Shown here one piece after another: positions 54,126-63,662 of a stretch of 64,000 nucleotides of DNA. Source of the stretch: Clostridium sp. MD294. Its GTDB lineage: Bacteria; Bacillota; Clostridia; Lachnospirales; Anaerotignaceae. Position numbers and translations under genes: made by a program. Location: positions 2,110,130 to 2,174,129 of the forward strand of contig NZ_CP097810.1 in the NCBI RefSeq assembly GCF_000364165.2. The letters run 5' to 3'. The notes beneath the pieces are model-generated. The model saw nothing but the letters and a program-made list of their open reading frames with translations, did not search any database and was not told where the DNA came from. The number at the start of each line of letters is the position of its first letter. The stretch's first letter is position 1.

Positions 54126-54491
54126 ATGATTTTTATTTACAATTTTGGCTCTAAGTCAAAAAACCTTTCGTCACAGTCTGGTATTTGTCCTCATTGTGGC
54201 CGTATGTGTCAATTTGATGTATTTTTGAGATATAGTTATTTTAGTTTATTTTTCGTTCCTTTATTCAAATGGAATAAAAAATATTATGCAACAAGCAGTT
54301 GTTGTAATGCAATGTATTCTATACTTTCAGAAGTAGGAAAAGACATCAAAAAAGGCTTAATCACATCTATAGATGAAAGTGATATGGAATATGTTTCTGG
54401 TTCTTCTTATTCAGAAAATAATTTTTGTACCTATTGTGGTGCTCCTCGTAATGGAAATAATTATTGTGCAAAATGTGGAAACAAATTTTAA
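54126..54491 (+). CDS. Small zinc-ribbon protein
   Basis: A 121-residue protein with two Cys clusters. CPHCGRMCQFDV near the N-terminus is followed by a hydrophobic aromatic stretch (YSYFSLFFVPLFKWNKKYYA) and CC in SSCCNAMYS, together resembling the clostridial zinc-ribbon domain whose second Cys pair follows an F.P....... Y segment. The C-terminus FCTYCGAPRNGNNYCAKCGNKF is a textbook double CxxC zinc ribbon. GGGGAGG precedes the ATG. Probably cytosolic or membrane-associated; function unknown. Confidence 0.75.
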   Translation: MIFIYNFGSKSKNLSSQSGICPHCGRMCQFDVFLRYSYFSLFFVPLFKWNKKYYATSSCCNAMYSILSEVGKDIKKGLITSIDESDMEYVSGSSYSENNFCTYCGAPRNGNNYCAKCGNKF

Positions 54492-54502
54492 TAGTATAAT
54501 TA

Positions 54503-54534
54503 TTGCCAAGTGAAATTATTTTTCTACTTGGCAA
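54503..54534. terminator. Terminator between the zinc-ribbon gene and sigF
   Basis: TTGCCAAGT pairs with ACTTGGCAA around a loop of 14 bases, placed between convergent genes. The flanks are AT-rich without a long T-run. Confidence 0.6.
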
Positions 54535-54541
54535 TATAGTA

Positions 54542-55279
54542 TTATATTTGTTCCATTTTCTTTCTTATTCTTAAAAGCACCTTTTTTTCTATGCGTGATA
54601 CTTGTACTTGAGAAATGCCCATTTTTTTAGCAATATCTGACTGTGTTTTATCTTCAAAATATCGTAATACAATAATCTGCCTTTCTTTTGGTTCAAGCTG
54701 ATTTAATATTTCCTTTAATGCAATTTTTTCAATCAATTTTTCATCTGTATCATTTTGTTTTTGTTCTAGCCTATCTAATACATACATATTTTTACTATTA
54801 TTATCTCCTTGATAAACAGTAGCATAAATGCTTTCTACTTCTCTATCAGCGTCCATAGCTGCTACTAACTCCTCTACTGATACTTGCAATTCTTTTGCTA
54901 ATTCTCCTATTGTCACATCTCTACCTGTTTTATGAATAAGCATTTGTCTTGTATATTTTGCTTTTACAGCTAATTCTTTTAATGGACGGCTTACTTTAAT
55001 CATACCATCATCTCTTAAAAATCGTTTAATTTCTCCCATAATCATAGGTACAGCATAAGTAGAAAATTTTAAGTTCATAGTAACATCAAATTTTTCAATA
55101 CATTTTAGTAATCCAATCGCACCAATTTGATATAAATCTTCTAAATCATATCCTCTTCCTTGAAATCTTTTTACAATAGACCATATCAATCCTGTATTTT
55201 CAGAAACAAGTTTTTCTTTTGCTTGTTGTTCTCCAGATTGTGCTTGTTGTATTAACTGATATACCTCTTGCGTTTCCAA
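54542..55279 (-). CDS. sigF: Sporulation sigma factor F (SpoIIAC)
   Basis: A 245-residue RNA polymerase sigma factor, first to act in the forespore. Region 2 shows LVSENTGLIWSIVKRF, then GRGYDLEDLYQIGAIGLLKC and FSTYAVPMIMGEIKRFLRDD; region 3 has MIKVSRPLKELAVKA; region 4 has LEPKERQIIVLRYFEDKTQS and DIAKKMGISQVQVSRIEKKV. The start is a TTG with GAGGAGATG upstream. It is the third gene of the spoIIA operon; its ribosome binding site directly follows the spoIIAB stop. Its presence shows an endospore former. Confidence 0.95.
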   Translation of the reverse strand: METQEVYQLIQQAQSGEQQAKEKLVSENTGLIWSIVKRFQGRGYDLEDLYQIGAIGLLKCIEKFDVTMNLKFSTYAVPMIMGEIKRFLRDDGMIKVSRPLKELAVKAKYTRQMLIHKTGRDVTIGELAKELQVSVEELVAAMDADREVESIYATVYQGDNNSKNMYVLDRLEQKQNDTDEKLIEKIALKEILNQLEPKERQIIVLRYFEDKTQSDIAKKMGISQVQVSRIEKKVLLRIRKKMEQI

Positions 55280-55291
55280 TATATCATCTCC

Positions 55292-55729
55292 TCACAAAAA
55301 GGTATTTTGATTGACAATTTTTGTCATAGTAATTTTTGTTCCAACACCTTCTACACTTTCTATTATCATATCGTCCATAAATGTTTCCATAACAGTAAAA
55401 CCCATACCAGAACGCTCTAGCTCTGGTTTTGAAGTATACAAGGGTTGTCTTGCTTGTTCTATGTCTTTTATGCCTTTTCCTTTATCTGTTACTATAATGC
55501 TTACTTTATCCTCTATGTATCCACAAAATAATGTTACAATACCTTCTTTATTTTCATAGCCATGTATAATAGCATTTGTAACTGCTTCTGACACAGCTGT
55601 TTTAATGTCTGTAATGTCTGATACAGTAGGATTTAACTGTGATATAAATGTTGCTGCTACTACTCTAGCAAATGCTTCATTTTCAGATATTGCTTTAAAT
55701 TGTATTGTCATTTCATTTTCATACTGCAT
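55292..55729 (-). CDS. spoIIAB: Anti-sigma F factor, serine kinase
   Basis: A 145-residue GHKL kinase that binds sigma F and phosphorylates SpoIIAA. The N box is in AVSEAVTNAIIHGYENKEG; the G1 box is in IIVTDKGKGIKDIEQ; RSGMGFTVMETFMD is the G2 region. GGGAGGTG precedes the ATG. It overlaps spoIIAA by 11 bp, which usually keeps the partner proteins at matched levels. Confidence 0.95.
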   Translation of the reverse strand: MQYENEMTIQFKAISENEAFARVVAATFISQLNPTVSDITDIKTAVSEAVTNAIIHGYENKEGIVTLFCGYIEDKVSIIVTDKGKGIKDIEQARQPLYTSKPELERSGMGFTVMETFMDDMIIESVEGVGTKITMTKIVNQNTFL

Positions 55730-56075
55730 TTTTTACACCTCCCATTTGTTGCAATGCTTCTGCTACACTTTGATATTGTGGAATAATTTTTTGCATACCT
55801 GCCATTTGAAATATTTTTGAAACTTTTTCATTTGCATTTACAACAGCAGTTTTTCCTCCATAGGCTAATACATTTTTATATCTTCCTATAACCATACCAA
55901 TACCAGAACTATCCATAAATGTTACAAATTCAAAATCAAATACTAAATTTTTTGTATCACTTTTTTGATATTCCTTCTCAATTTTTTCTCTTATTATCGC
56001 TGCACAATGATGGTCTATTTCTCCCTGTATTTTTACAATCAGTGCAGATGATTTTTTTTGAAATTCTATTTTCAT
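55719..56075 (-). CDS. spoIIAA: Anti-anti-sigma factor SpoIIAA
   Basis: A 118-residue STAS-domain protein that, when dephosphorylated by SpoIIE, frees sigma F. FDFEFVTFMDSSGIGMVIGR carries the phosphorylated Ser in the DSSG motif at residues 55-58. QGEIDHHCAAIIREKI near the N-terminus is typical. AGGGAGGA precedes the ATG. It is the first gene of the operon; a sigma-H promoter is expected upstream but I could not pick a convincing one. Confidence 0.95.
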   Translation of the reverse strand: MKIEFQKKSSALIVKIQGEIDHHCAAIIREKIEKEYQKSDTKNLVFDFEFVTFMDSSGIGMVIGRYKNVLAYGGKTAVVNANEKVSKIFQMAGMQKIIPQYQSVAEALQQMGGVKNAV

Positions 56076-56188
56076 ATTTTTATTCCTCCCTTACAATAAA
56101 ACTTCTCCTATTTACTATACACCATTTTTATGCTTATTTTATGAATTTTTTATCGTCAAATTATTTCATATTACTGCATAAAAAAAGC

Positions 56189-56218
56189 AGATACGTAATT
56201 ACGTATCTGTCTTTTTTA
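56189..56218 (-). terminator. Terminator of the sugar operon
   Basis: CAGATACGT pairs with ACGTATCTG around four bases, with a T-run on the minus strand just after the phosphoesterase stop. T-rich sequence on the plus strand also follows. Confidence 0.85.
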
Positions 56219-56812
56219 TAGCTCATATTCAAATATATATCGTTCAAACGCATTAATAATATGTGTTTTGCCATATTGAATATTTCTTTTATATTCTCTC
56301 CCATAACTCATATGCACATGACCATGTATAAAAAAACGTGGCTGATATTGATTAAGTATAGAATGAAATGCTTCAAATCCTCTATGAGGTAAATCTTTGC
56401 CATCATTTAAACCATATGCTGGAGAATGTGTTAACAAAATATCAATTCCTCTGTTTTTTAGAATTTTCCATTTCATTTTTCTAACTCTTTCTGTCATCTC
56501 TTTTTGTGTATATTGATTTATTCCGTTATTGTATCTCATAGAACCGCCTAGTCCTAATATTCTAATTCCCTTATAAACATATATTTTATTTTCAATACAA
56601 ATACAGCCTTCTGGTGCCTTCCATGCATATTTGTCGTCATGATTTCCTCTCACATATAATACAGGAACAGAAGAAACCGTTGCTAGAAAAGAAAGGTAGT
56701 CAGGGTCTAAATCTCCACTGGAAAGTATCAGCTCTATTCCATCAAGTTTTTCTTTTTGAAAATAATCCCATAAATATTTACTTTCTTCATCTGAAACCAC
56801 CAGTATTTTCAT
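56216..56812 (-). CDS. Calcineurin-like metallophosphoesterase
   Basis: A 198-residue phosphoesterase. Metal ligands appear in LSSGDLDPDYLSFL, LYVRGNHDDKYAWK, ILLTHSPAYGLNDG and FIHGHVHMSYG, the four signature blocks of the family. The first block's usual D.H is changed: the N-terminus reads ILVVSDEESKYLWD, with Asp but without the His in the usual place. AAAGGAATG precedes the ATG. It is the last gene of the operon with the BMP-like protein, 20 bp away; its role there is unknown. Confidence 0.85.
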   Translation of the reverse strand: MKILVVSDEESKYLWDYFQKEKLDGIELILSSGDLDPDYLSFLATVSSVPVLYVRGNHDDKYAWKAPEGCICIENKIYVYKGIRILGLGGSMRYNNGINQYTQKEMTERVRKMKWKILKNRGIDILLTHSPAYGLNDGKDLPHRGFEAFHSILNQYQPRFFIHGHVHMSYGREYKRNIQYGKTHIINAFERYIFEYEL

Positions 56813-56832
56813 ATGACATTCCTTTACCTTCT

Positions 56833-58743
56833 CTACTCTACACCTTCTACTCCTTGCAATAATATCATAGGTTTTGCCTTCTCTTTCAAATCGTCCATTT
56901 TAGGAATAGAACCAATGACATTTTCAGCTAGCCAATTCATATTAATAATCTCTTCTGGTGACATACTTTTATTTTTATCTTTTTGTACAATGCCATTTTG
57001 AGAATAAAGTATACCAGAAAAAGGATTGAAATCGCCATTACAAATGGTTTTTCTTAACAATGCAATAAGTCTTGTTGTTCCAATAGGCAAATGTTTGGAA
57101 CAGTATACATCTACAATACCTGCCGACATTCCCCACCAATAATTTAATCCCTTTTTATCATCTGATGGGTCATCATATTTCCAAGAACCATTCATAATAT
57201 TTCTTATCATTTGTTCATAAAATTTCCCCCAATTCCATACAGGCATAGCAACATTTAAAGGGGATTTTTCTTCTGCTCTGTAAAGCCCAAAATGACAGCC
57301 TATTTCTACTGGAGTTAATATGTCCTTTCCTGAGATATATTCTACATCATTTTGTAAAAATTTTTCATTGATATTTTTTTGTTTTACTTTTGTCCATTCC
57401 AAATAAATTTGTGCTCTGGAATTTACCATTTTTGCTCCTAATGCAAAAGCATTGATATTTGCGATTGTTCCCCAAACAGGATAGTCGGCAATATATCCTA
57501 TTTTTCCATTACTTGAAATCGCTCCTGCAATTGCTCCCATTAAAAACTTTGGTTCATACATTCTTGCATAATATGTTCTAATATGTCTATGAGCAGTATT
57601 TAAAGAACAGTTTAATATTTTTACATCAGTATGTTCCACTGCTGTTTTTAAACTTGCTTTTAAAAGTAATGGTGATGTTATAAATATTAAATTATTGCCA
57701 TCTTCTACTGCTTTATTCAATAATTCATCTGCATTTTCTTCTGTTGCTTCTTCATAATAACTTGTGCTAATTTGTCCTGCAAACATTTTTTGTAAATATC
57801 TTCTACCTAATTCATGGGCATATGTCCAACCTGATTTTAGTATGGTACTTCCATAAATAAATGCTGCTCTTTGCTGAGGAACATTAACAGGTATTAGTCT
57901 CATAAAAAAATTCTTTTTATTTTCTAGCATAGGGGTCATTTGCAGTTCAATAGGGTCATCTGTCAGCAACAGTTTAAATTCATCCCACGATTTATTTACT
58001 TTCTCACGTATTTCAGACTGCTCCATATTGACTAAATCAGCATAATCATATATTTCCAAAAATGAAAGGAAAGCATCTCCTATCGTAATATTAAAACCTT
58101 GTCCTTTTTTCAATTGAAATTCTTTTGTAAATCTCGTAAATACAGAATTAAAATTATCCTTTTCACTTTCTGTCCATACAAAATCTGGTTTTTTTCCTGT
58201 TAGTCTTTGCAATTTTGCAAAACTGCCTTCTTTTGTAAACCATATATAATTGATACCAGAAAGTCTATAAAAGTCCATAAATTCATAATAAATTTTATTC
58301 TCTTTTTCTTCTGTTCTTGGTGGAATAATACGTATTACATTTGCTTGTATTGTTGCTGCTTTTAAGTATTTTAATACACTAACTCTTTTGTTTCCTTCTG
58401 CTACATAAAAGCGGTTCATATACTCATATGCTTGTATAGGGTCATGTATTCCTTCCTCAATATGAGATTGATATAAACGTATCCATTTATCAGAAAATTC
58501 TGTATGACATTCCATAACAGGATAAAAATTTTTACTAAAAGCATTTGCTCTGGCTTCTGTTTTTGTTCCAACAACTAACTCCATAGGTACTTGAACTAAT
58601 CCAAGAGGCATTTCATTAAATGAAAATATATTTTGCTCTTTTAAAATGTTATCAAGCACTAAAGGCATTTTTCCTTCTTTTTTTCCAATACTTAATGCTT
58701 TTTCATAATTGATAAATGCTTCATTGCTCAGAGAATTTGACAT
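56833..58743 (-). CDS. ParB-like/BMP-like fusion protein, cytosolic
   Basis: A 636-residue protein without a signal peptide. The N-terminal part has YVAEGNKRVSVLKYLKAAT (about 108-130), which matches the GN.R...L core of the ParB/sulfiredoxin-like nuclease fold. The C-terminal half (about 290-600) looks like a basic membrane protein (BMP, PF02608) periplasmic-binding-type domain: AAFIYGSTILKSGWTYAHEL, then a DxxxxxxxFITSPLLLKAS-like strand, FLMGAIAGAISSNGKIGYIA and TPVEIGCHFGLYR. BMP proteins are normally lipoproteins that deliver nucleosides; here the lack of export signal suggests an intracellular ligand sensor. AAGGGGAG precedes the ATG. It lies between the alpha-galactosidase and a phosphoesterase in the same operon. 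Confidence 0.7.
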   Translation of the reverse strand: MSNSLSNEAFINYEKALSIGKKEGKMPLVLDNILKEQNIFSFNEMPLGLVQVPMELVVGTKTEARANAFSKNFYPVMECHTEFSDKWIRLYQSHIEEGIHDPIQAYEYMNRFYVAEGNKRVSVLKYLKAATIQANVIRIIPPRTEEKENKIYYEFMDFYRLSGINYIWFTKEGSFAKLQRLTGKKPDFVWTESEKDNFNSVFTRFTKEFQLKKGQGFNITIGDAFLSFLEIYDYADLVNMEQSEIREKVNKSWDEFKLLLTDDPIELQMTPMLENKKNFFMRLIPVNVPQQRAAFIYGSTILKSGWTYAHELGRRYLQKMFAGQISTSYYEEATEENADELLNKAVEDGNNLIFITSPLLLKASLKTAVEHTDVKILNCSLNTAHRHIRTYYARMYEPKFLMGAIAGAISSNGKIGYIADYPVWGTIANINAFALGAKMVNSRAQIYLEWTKVKQKNINEKFLQNDVEYISGKDILTPVEIGCHFGLYRAEEKSPLNVAMPVWNWGKFYEQMIRNIMNGSWKYDDPSDDKKGLNYWWGMSAGIVDVYCSKHLPIGTTRLIALLRKTICNGDFNPFSGILYSQNGIVQKDKNKSMSPEEIINMNWLAENVIGSIPKMDDLKEKAKPMILLQGVEGVE

Positions 58744-58764
58744 AAGAACTCCCCTTTGTGTATT

Positions 58765-60942
58765 TTATACTTGTTTAATAAATATCATAGCAGCATCATA
58801 ATTACATTGTGGTTTTGGTAAAACAATGCCTCCATTCATAAGTGCATAGCCAGTATATTTCTCACCATTTAGTTCATATACAGCTTGTTTTAAAAGTCCT
58901 TTCCATTTTACACGCATAGGAGAAGGATTTCCATGTAAATCTGTATACACCACACTTAACACAGCACTTTTTTTATCTTCTGATACATAACTCCATGCTG
59001 TAAAATCACTATTTTGAAAAGGAGAAGACAATCTATAATATTCCCCTTTTTGAAACAATTCATAGTGCTGATTATAAATTATAATTTGTTCTTTGGCACA
59101 TTTTTTATCTTCTTCAGATATTACACTTAAATCCATTTCATACCCAAATGCTCCTTGCATTGCACAAATTCCTCTTGTTTTAAATGGAGTTTCTCTATTA
59201 TTTTGTTCATTAGGACACTCTGATACATGAGATGCAACAGTAGACATAGGATAACCAAATGATGTACCATAATGAATTTTTAATCTTTCTATGGCATCTG
59301 TATTGTCACTACACCATATTTGTGGTGTATAATATAACATTCCTGCATCAAATCTTCCGCCGCCTCCGCTACAGCCTTCTATTAAAATTTGAGGATATTT
59401 TTTAACCACATATTCTAATACTTCATATAATCCTAATACATATTTATGACGTATTGTACCCTGTGCTGCTTGTGGGTCAGCAAAAGAATATAAATTATCA
59501 AGACTTCTATTCATATCCCATTTAATATATTCTATATTAGCAGAACTTAATATATCATCAATAGAATTCATAATATATTGTTTTACTTCCTGTCTTGATA
59601 AATCTAATACAAGTTGATTACGTCCTCTATTGGGGTCACGACCAGGAATTACCATAGCCCATTCTGGGTGCGTACGATAAAGGTCACTATCTTCTGAAAC
59701 CATTTCAAATTCTACCCAAATACCAAATTTTAATCCCATTTGATTTATTTTTTCTACTAATTCTTTTAAAGAACAGCCTAATTTTTGTTCATTTGCATAC
59801 CAGTCACCTAGTCCAGAATTGTCATCATTTCTTTTTCCAAACCAACCATCATCTAATACTAGCATATCTAATCCAATATCTGTTGCTTTTTCTGCGATAG
59901 AAAGTAATTTTTTTGCATCAAAATCAAAATAAGTTGCTTCCCAATTATTAATTAATATTGGTCTTTTTTTGTTTTTCCACCAGCTTCTGATTAAATTCTG
60001 TTCAAAAGCTTTTTTTAATCCATTTGACAAATCAGAAAAACCTTTATCTGTATAAAACATTACTGCTTCTGGTGTAACAAATGTTTCTCCTTTTTGAAGT
60101 GTCCAACAAAATTCATCATCATCTATTCCGCAAACAATTCTTGTTCCTTCTATTTGTGCTACTTCAGCTTGAATTTGATAACTACCACTATATAAAAGAG
60201 AAATTCCACAACAAATACCACTATATTCTGTTGTATCATTTTTGCATAATATAATATATGGATTATGCTGATGACTTGAAGTTCCTCTTTTACTGCTTAT
60301 CTCTGTAATACCATGTACTAAATTACTGCGTTCAAACTGTCTTTCACAAGCGTGTTTTCCATAAAAGTGAATTAGCTGCATATCATTATCCATAAAGTCA
60401 ATACACATACTCATTGCCCTTTTGATTTCAAGCATTTTTTTACTTTTATTTTCTATTATTGCTGCTCTTGTAATAACATTTTTTTGTTCAAACACTCCAT
60501 AATATAGATGTACATAAATGTCTTCATATAAGTCTTTTAATATAACCTCTAATGTTTCTGCTTCTTCTCCAAACATTGCTGGAAGTCCTGTAAGCTGATA
60601 TTTTCCTTTTGATATTTTATATTCTGAAAATCTCAAATCTAAAGAAGGTACATAATTTGTTAAATTTGCTTTTAAACACTTTATACGATAGTCACCATTG
60701 CCATGTACTGGATATTCTAATGGATAATAATCCATAGAATAGGTTCTTTCATTTCCAGCACCACTTGGCTGACCACAAAATCCACGATCTTCTGGTACTA
60801 ACAAATAAGAATAATCGCTGTCATCTGTTGATACACCAAAATAGGTATGTAATAAAACACCATAATTGTCTATTTTCATTTGATAAGTAGAGCATTTTGT
60901 TTGTATTGTAAATGTTTTTGTTTTTTTATCAAATTTTATCAT
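58765..60942 (-). CDS. Alpha-galactosidase, GH36
   Basis: A 725-residue cytosolic enzyme that releases galactose from raffinose, melibiose and related alpha-galactosides. The N-terminal beta-sandwich has YSMDYYPLEYPVHGNGDYR; LVLDDGWFGKRNDDNSGLGD opens the catalytic barrel; the nucleophile is D476 in IKWDMNRSLDN and the acid/base D546 in IWCSDNTDAIERL; GCSGGGGRFDAGMLYY lies between. The start used is the ATG at 60942, with GAAAGGA upstream; the longer frame from 60978 lacks one. It is the middle gene of an operon with GH13 upstream and the BMP-like protein downstream. No signal peptide, so sugars are imported intact first. Confidence 0.93.
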   Translation of the reverse strand: MIKFDKKTKTFTIQTKCSTYQMKIDNYGVLLHTYFGVSTDDSDYSYLLVPEDRGFCGQPSGAGNERTYSMDYYPLEYPVHGNGDYRIKCLKANLTNYVPSLDLRFSEYKISKGKYQLTGLPAMFGEEAETLEVILKDLYEDIYVHLYYGVFEQKNVITRAAIIENKSKKMLEIKRAMSMCIDFMDNDMQLIHFYGKHACERQFERSNLVHGITEISSKRGTSSHQHNPYIILCKNDTTEYSGICCGISLLYSGSYQIQAEVAQIEGTRIVCGIDDDEFCWTLQKGETFVTPEAVMFYTDKGFSDLSNGLKKAFEQNLIRSWWKNKKRPILINNWEATYFDFDAKKLLSIAEKATDIGLDMLVLDDGWFGKRNDDNSGLGDWYANEQKLGCSLKELVEKINQMGLKFGIWVEFEMVSEDSDLYRTHPEWAMVIPGRDPNRGRNQLVLDLSRQEVKQYIMNSIDDILSSANIEYIKWDMNRSLDNLYSFADPQAAQGTIRHKYVLGLYEVLEYVVKKYPQILIEGCSGGGGRFDAGMLYYTPQIWCSDNTDAIERLKIHYGTSFGYPMSTVASHVSECPNEQNNRETPFKTRGICAMQGAFGYEMDLSVISEEDKKCAKEQIIIYNQHYELFQKGEYYRLSSPFQNSDFTAWSYVSEDKKSAVLSVVYTDLHGNPSPMRVKWKGLLKQAVYELNGEKYTGYALMNGGIVLPKPQCNYDAAMIFIKQV

Positions 60943-60978
60943 AGTGAAATTCCTTTCGTAAATTTTATAAAATATCAA

Positions 60979-62778
60979 TTACATTAACCACAAATACTCA
61001 TAAGGCCCTAACAATATTTGATTATCATTCAAATTTATTTTTCTTGCTGTAATAGCGTCTGTTAATTCTTCTTTTAGTCCAAACCAATTAAAACGATAGG
61101 TATCTACCCATTGTTCTTGTTCTGAAAAATTAGCTAGCATAATCATTTTGTCTTCTTTGTGAAAACCAAATACTGCTTTATTGCCCATATCTATTGGTAT
61201 TGATTGTATATCAGAACGGAAAAAAGTACAATTTTTTCTAATATCAATCATTTTTTTAATACCATAAAATATTTTTGCCTCTATAGTAGAAATATCACAA
61301 CGTTTTTCTGCTGCTATCCAATCCATGACGCCTCTATGAAGCCATCTGCTATCTCCTGCAATATCTTTTTGTGTTTTATAACTCCAGTCATTTAATTGTC
61401 CTATTTCATCTCCACTATACAAAAGTGGTATACCTGTATAAGATATGATAATAGAATTTAAAAGTAATATTCTTTTTATAGCAAGCTCTATTTTATATTG
61501 ATGTTTTTCATTTAGTGCTTGTTCCAAACCACACATAGAAGCAAATGTTCCGCTATTTCTTGCATCTAATGTTACAGGATTAAATTCATATAATTCTCCT
61601 ATAGAAAAACTTCCTGGATATTTTCCTAACATAAATTGTATCATAAATTGTTTATGTGCTTCTGGGTCAAAACCTATTTCTCTTAATATGTCTTGTTCAA
61701 ATCCCCAGCCTATGTCATCATGACACCTTACATAATTTATCCATGCAGCATCTTTAGGTACATCATACTTTTTAGAAAGAGAACGTTCCATTAATCTGAC
61801 ATCTCTTGTTGCAATACTGTTCCATAGTAAAACCATTAAAGAAGCATTATACATTACATTACATTCTTTTTGTTCAGCATCTCCAAAATATTTTACAATT
61901 TCTTTTGGTTCAATAATGGCTTCTCCTAAAAATATTACTGATGGACATACTTCTTGTATAATGCTATACATCATTTTTAGAAGCGTATGCACATTAATAT
62001 GGTTCATACAATTTGTACCTACTTCTTTCCACATATAAGGAATAGCATCTAATCTAAAAATATCAATTCCTTTATTTGCCAATGTAAGTAAAACTTCCAC
62101 AATTTTATTAAATACTTTTGGATTTGCATAATTCAAATCCCATTGAAATTCATAAAAACGTGTCATAACATATTTTTTAATGTCATCATAATAAGTAAAA
62201 TTTTTAGGTGCAACACCTGGAAAAATTTCCGTCATTGTTTTTTCATATTCTTTTGGAATAACGTCATCATCAAACATGAAATACATATTTTCAAAATCTT
62301 TATTCCCTTTTTTACACTCTTGTGCCCATATATGTTCTTTTGCAGTATGATTTAATACAAAATCAATGCAAGTACGTATTCCCTTTTGTTTTAACATTTT
62401 TACTACTTTTTGAAGCTGTTTCATATTTCCTAGACGTGGCTCTACATTCAAATAGTCTGAAACAGCATAACCTCCGTCGTTGTTGCCCTCTCTTGATTTT
62501 AGGAGAGGCATAAAATGTACATATGTGATACCTAATTCAACAAAATAATCTATTTTTTTCTCCATTTCATATAAGTCATTACAAAAACGGTCTACATATA
62601 GCATCATGCCAACCATTTTTTCAGATAAATACCAATCGTTTCCTAATTTATCTTGTTTTAATAGCCATGATGGTCTATCCGTTTTTGCTTTTTCAATAAT
62701 GTCTAAAAGCTGGTTATAACACAAATCAGTATTTTTATTTTTTCCGTATATGTCATAATAACTCTGCTTCCATTCCAT
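60979..62778 (-). CDS. GH13 alpha-glucosyl enzyme, amylosucrase/sucrose-hydrolase type
   Basis: A 599-residue cytosolic TIM-barrel enzyme. Family motifs appear in order: ITYVHFMPLLKSREGNNDGG, CIDFVLNHTAKEH, the nucleophile D244 in IDIFRLDAIPYMWKE, the acid/base E286 in VIFLGEAIIEP, and D354 in NYVRCHDDIGWGF. The HDDIGW sequence and the N-terminal helical extension are those of amylosucrase-type GH13 (subfamily 4), which act on sucrose to form glucans or simply hydrolyse it. In this operon it could process the sucrose left after alpha-galactosidase acts on raffinose. GGAGAGG precedes the ATG. Sucrose specificity is inferred from family and context. Confidence 0.88.
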   Translation of the reverse strand: MEWKQSYYDIYGKNKNTDLCYNQLLDIIEKAKTDRPSWLLKQDKLGNDWYLSEKMVGMMLYVDRFCNDLYEMEKKIDYFVELGITYVHFMPLLKSREGNNDGGYAVSDYLNVEPRLGNMKQLQKVVKMLKQKGIRTCIDFVLNHTAKEHIWAQECKKGNKDFENMYFMFDDDVIPKEYEKTMTEIFPGVAPKNFTYYDDIKKYVMTRFYEFQWDLNYANPKVFNKIVEVLLTLANKGIDIFRLDAIPYMWKEVGTNCMNHINVHTLLKMMYSIIQEVCPSVIFLGEAIIEPKEIVKYFGDAEQKECNVMYNASLMVLLWNSIATRDVRLMERSLSKKYDVPKDAAWINYVRCHDDIGWGFEQDILREIGFDPEAHKQFMIQFMLGKYPGSFSIGELYEFNPVTLDARNSGTFASMCGLEQALNEKHQYKIELAIKRILLLNSIIISYTGIPLLYSGDEIGQLNDWSYKTQKDIAGDSRWLHRGVMDWIAAEKRCDISTIEAKIFYGIKKMIDIRKNCTFFRSDIQSIPIDMGNKAVFGFHKEDKMIMLANFSEQEQWVDTYRFNWFGLKEELTDAITARKINLNDNQILLGPYEYLWLM

Positions 62779-62810
62779 AATCTGCCTCTCCTATCATCAT
62801 TTTACAAAAC

Positions 62811-63662
62811 TTATTTTACAGCACCATTTACAACACCATTAATAATTTGTTTTTGACAAACAATATAGAATAATAATATTGGTATTAATGCAAGTATGTA
62901 AGATGCAAATGCTAAGTTGTAATTTGTACCAAATTGTGTCTGGAAATTCAACTGTGCTAATGGTAATGTATTTTTACCTGTACCAGACATAATAACAAGT
63001 GGTGTCATAACATCATTCCATGTACTCATTGCTGTCAATACTGCTACTGTTGCGTGCATTGGCTTCATCATAGGGAATATAATTGTCCAATAAATTTTCC
63101 ATGTGCTTGCACCGTCTACTCTTGCTGCTTCTTCAATAGCAACAGGAATATTTGTTAAAAATCCTTTATAAAGCATTACATTTAAAGGCATATAAAATAC
63201 AACATAAGAAAGTATAACACCTAATCTGTTTGCTATGCCCATTTGAGCAGTTTGTTTTACCAAAGGCATCATCAATATAGCAAATGGTACAAACATACCA
63301 CTTACAATAAACATATAGATAATATTGTAAGCCTTACTTTTTTTCATACTTCTGCCTATAGCATATCCTGCCATACCATGTATTACAACAGCTAATACTA
63401 CTGTTGCTACTGTAATTAAAAGACTATTTCCTAAAGAATTCCAAAAATCTGTTACTCTCATTGCTTCTTGGAAATTAGCGAAACTCCATTGTGCAGGCAA
63501 TGACAATGCACCTGAAATATCATTTGTCATTTCAGAAGGTTGTTTCATAGAAATGATAACAGCCATATATAGTGGGAAAAATATAGTTAAGCAACCCAAT
63601 ATCAATAATATTGTGACTGGCCAGTTGACTGCTCTTGTTTGTTTATTGCCTTTGCTCATCAT
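62811..63662 (-). CDS. ABC sugar transporter permease (CUT1, MsmG/MalG type)
   Basis: A 283-residue inner permease with six membrane helices. The EAA loop that contacts the ATPase is seen as AIEEAARVDGASTWKIYWTI. The N-terminal segment TILLILGCLTIFFPLYMAVI begins the first helix. It overlaps the upstream permease by four bases (ATGA). The ATPase and solute-binding protein are not in the window and presumably the latter lies upstream beyond the edge. Likely imports raffinose-family sugars. Confidence 0.93.
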   Translation of the reverse strand: MMSKGNKQTRAVNWPVTILLILGCLTIFFPLYMAVIISMKQPSEMTNDISGALSLPAQWSFANFQEAMRVTDFWNSLGNSLLITVATVVLAVVIHGMAGYAIGRSMKKSKAYNIIYMFIVSGMFVPFAILMMPLVKQTAQMGIANRLGVILSYVVFYMPLNVMLYKGFLTNIPVAIEEAARVDGASTWKIYWTIIFPMMKPMHATVAVLTAMSTWNDVMTPLVIMSGTGKNTLPLAQLNFQTQFGTNYNLAFASYILALIPILLFYIVCQKQIINGVVNGAVK

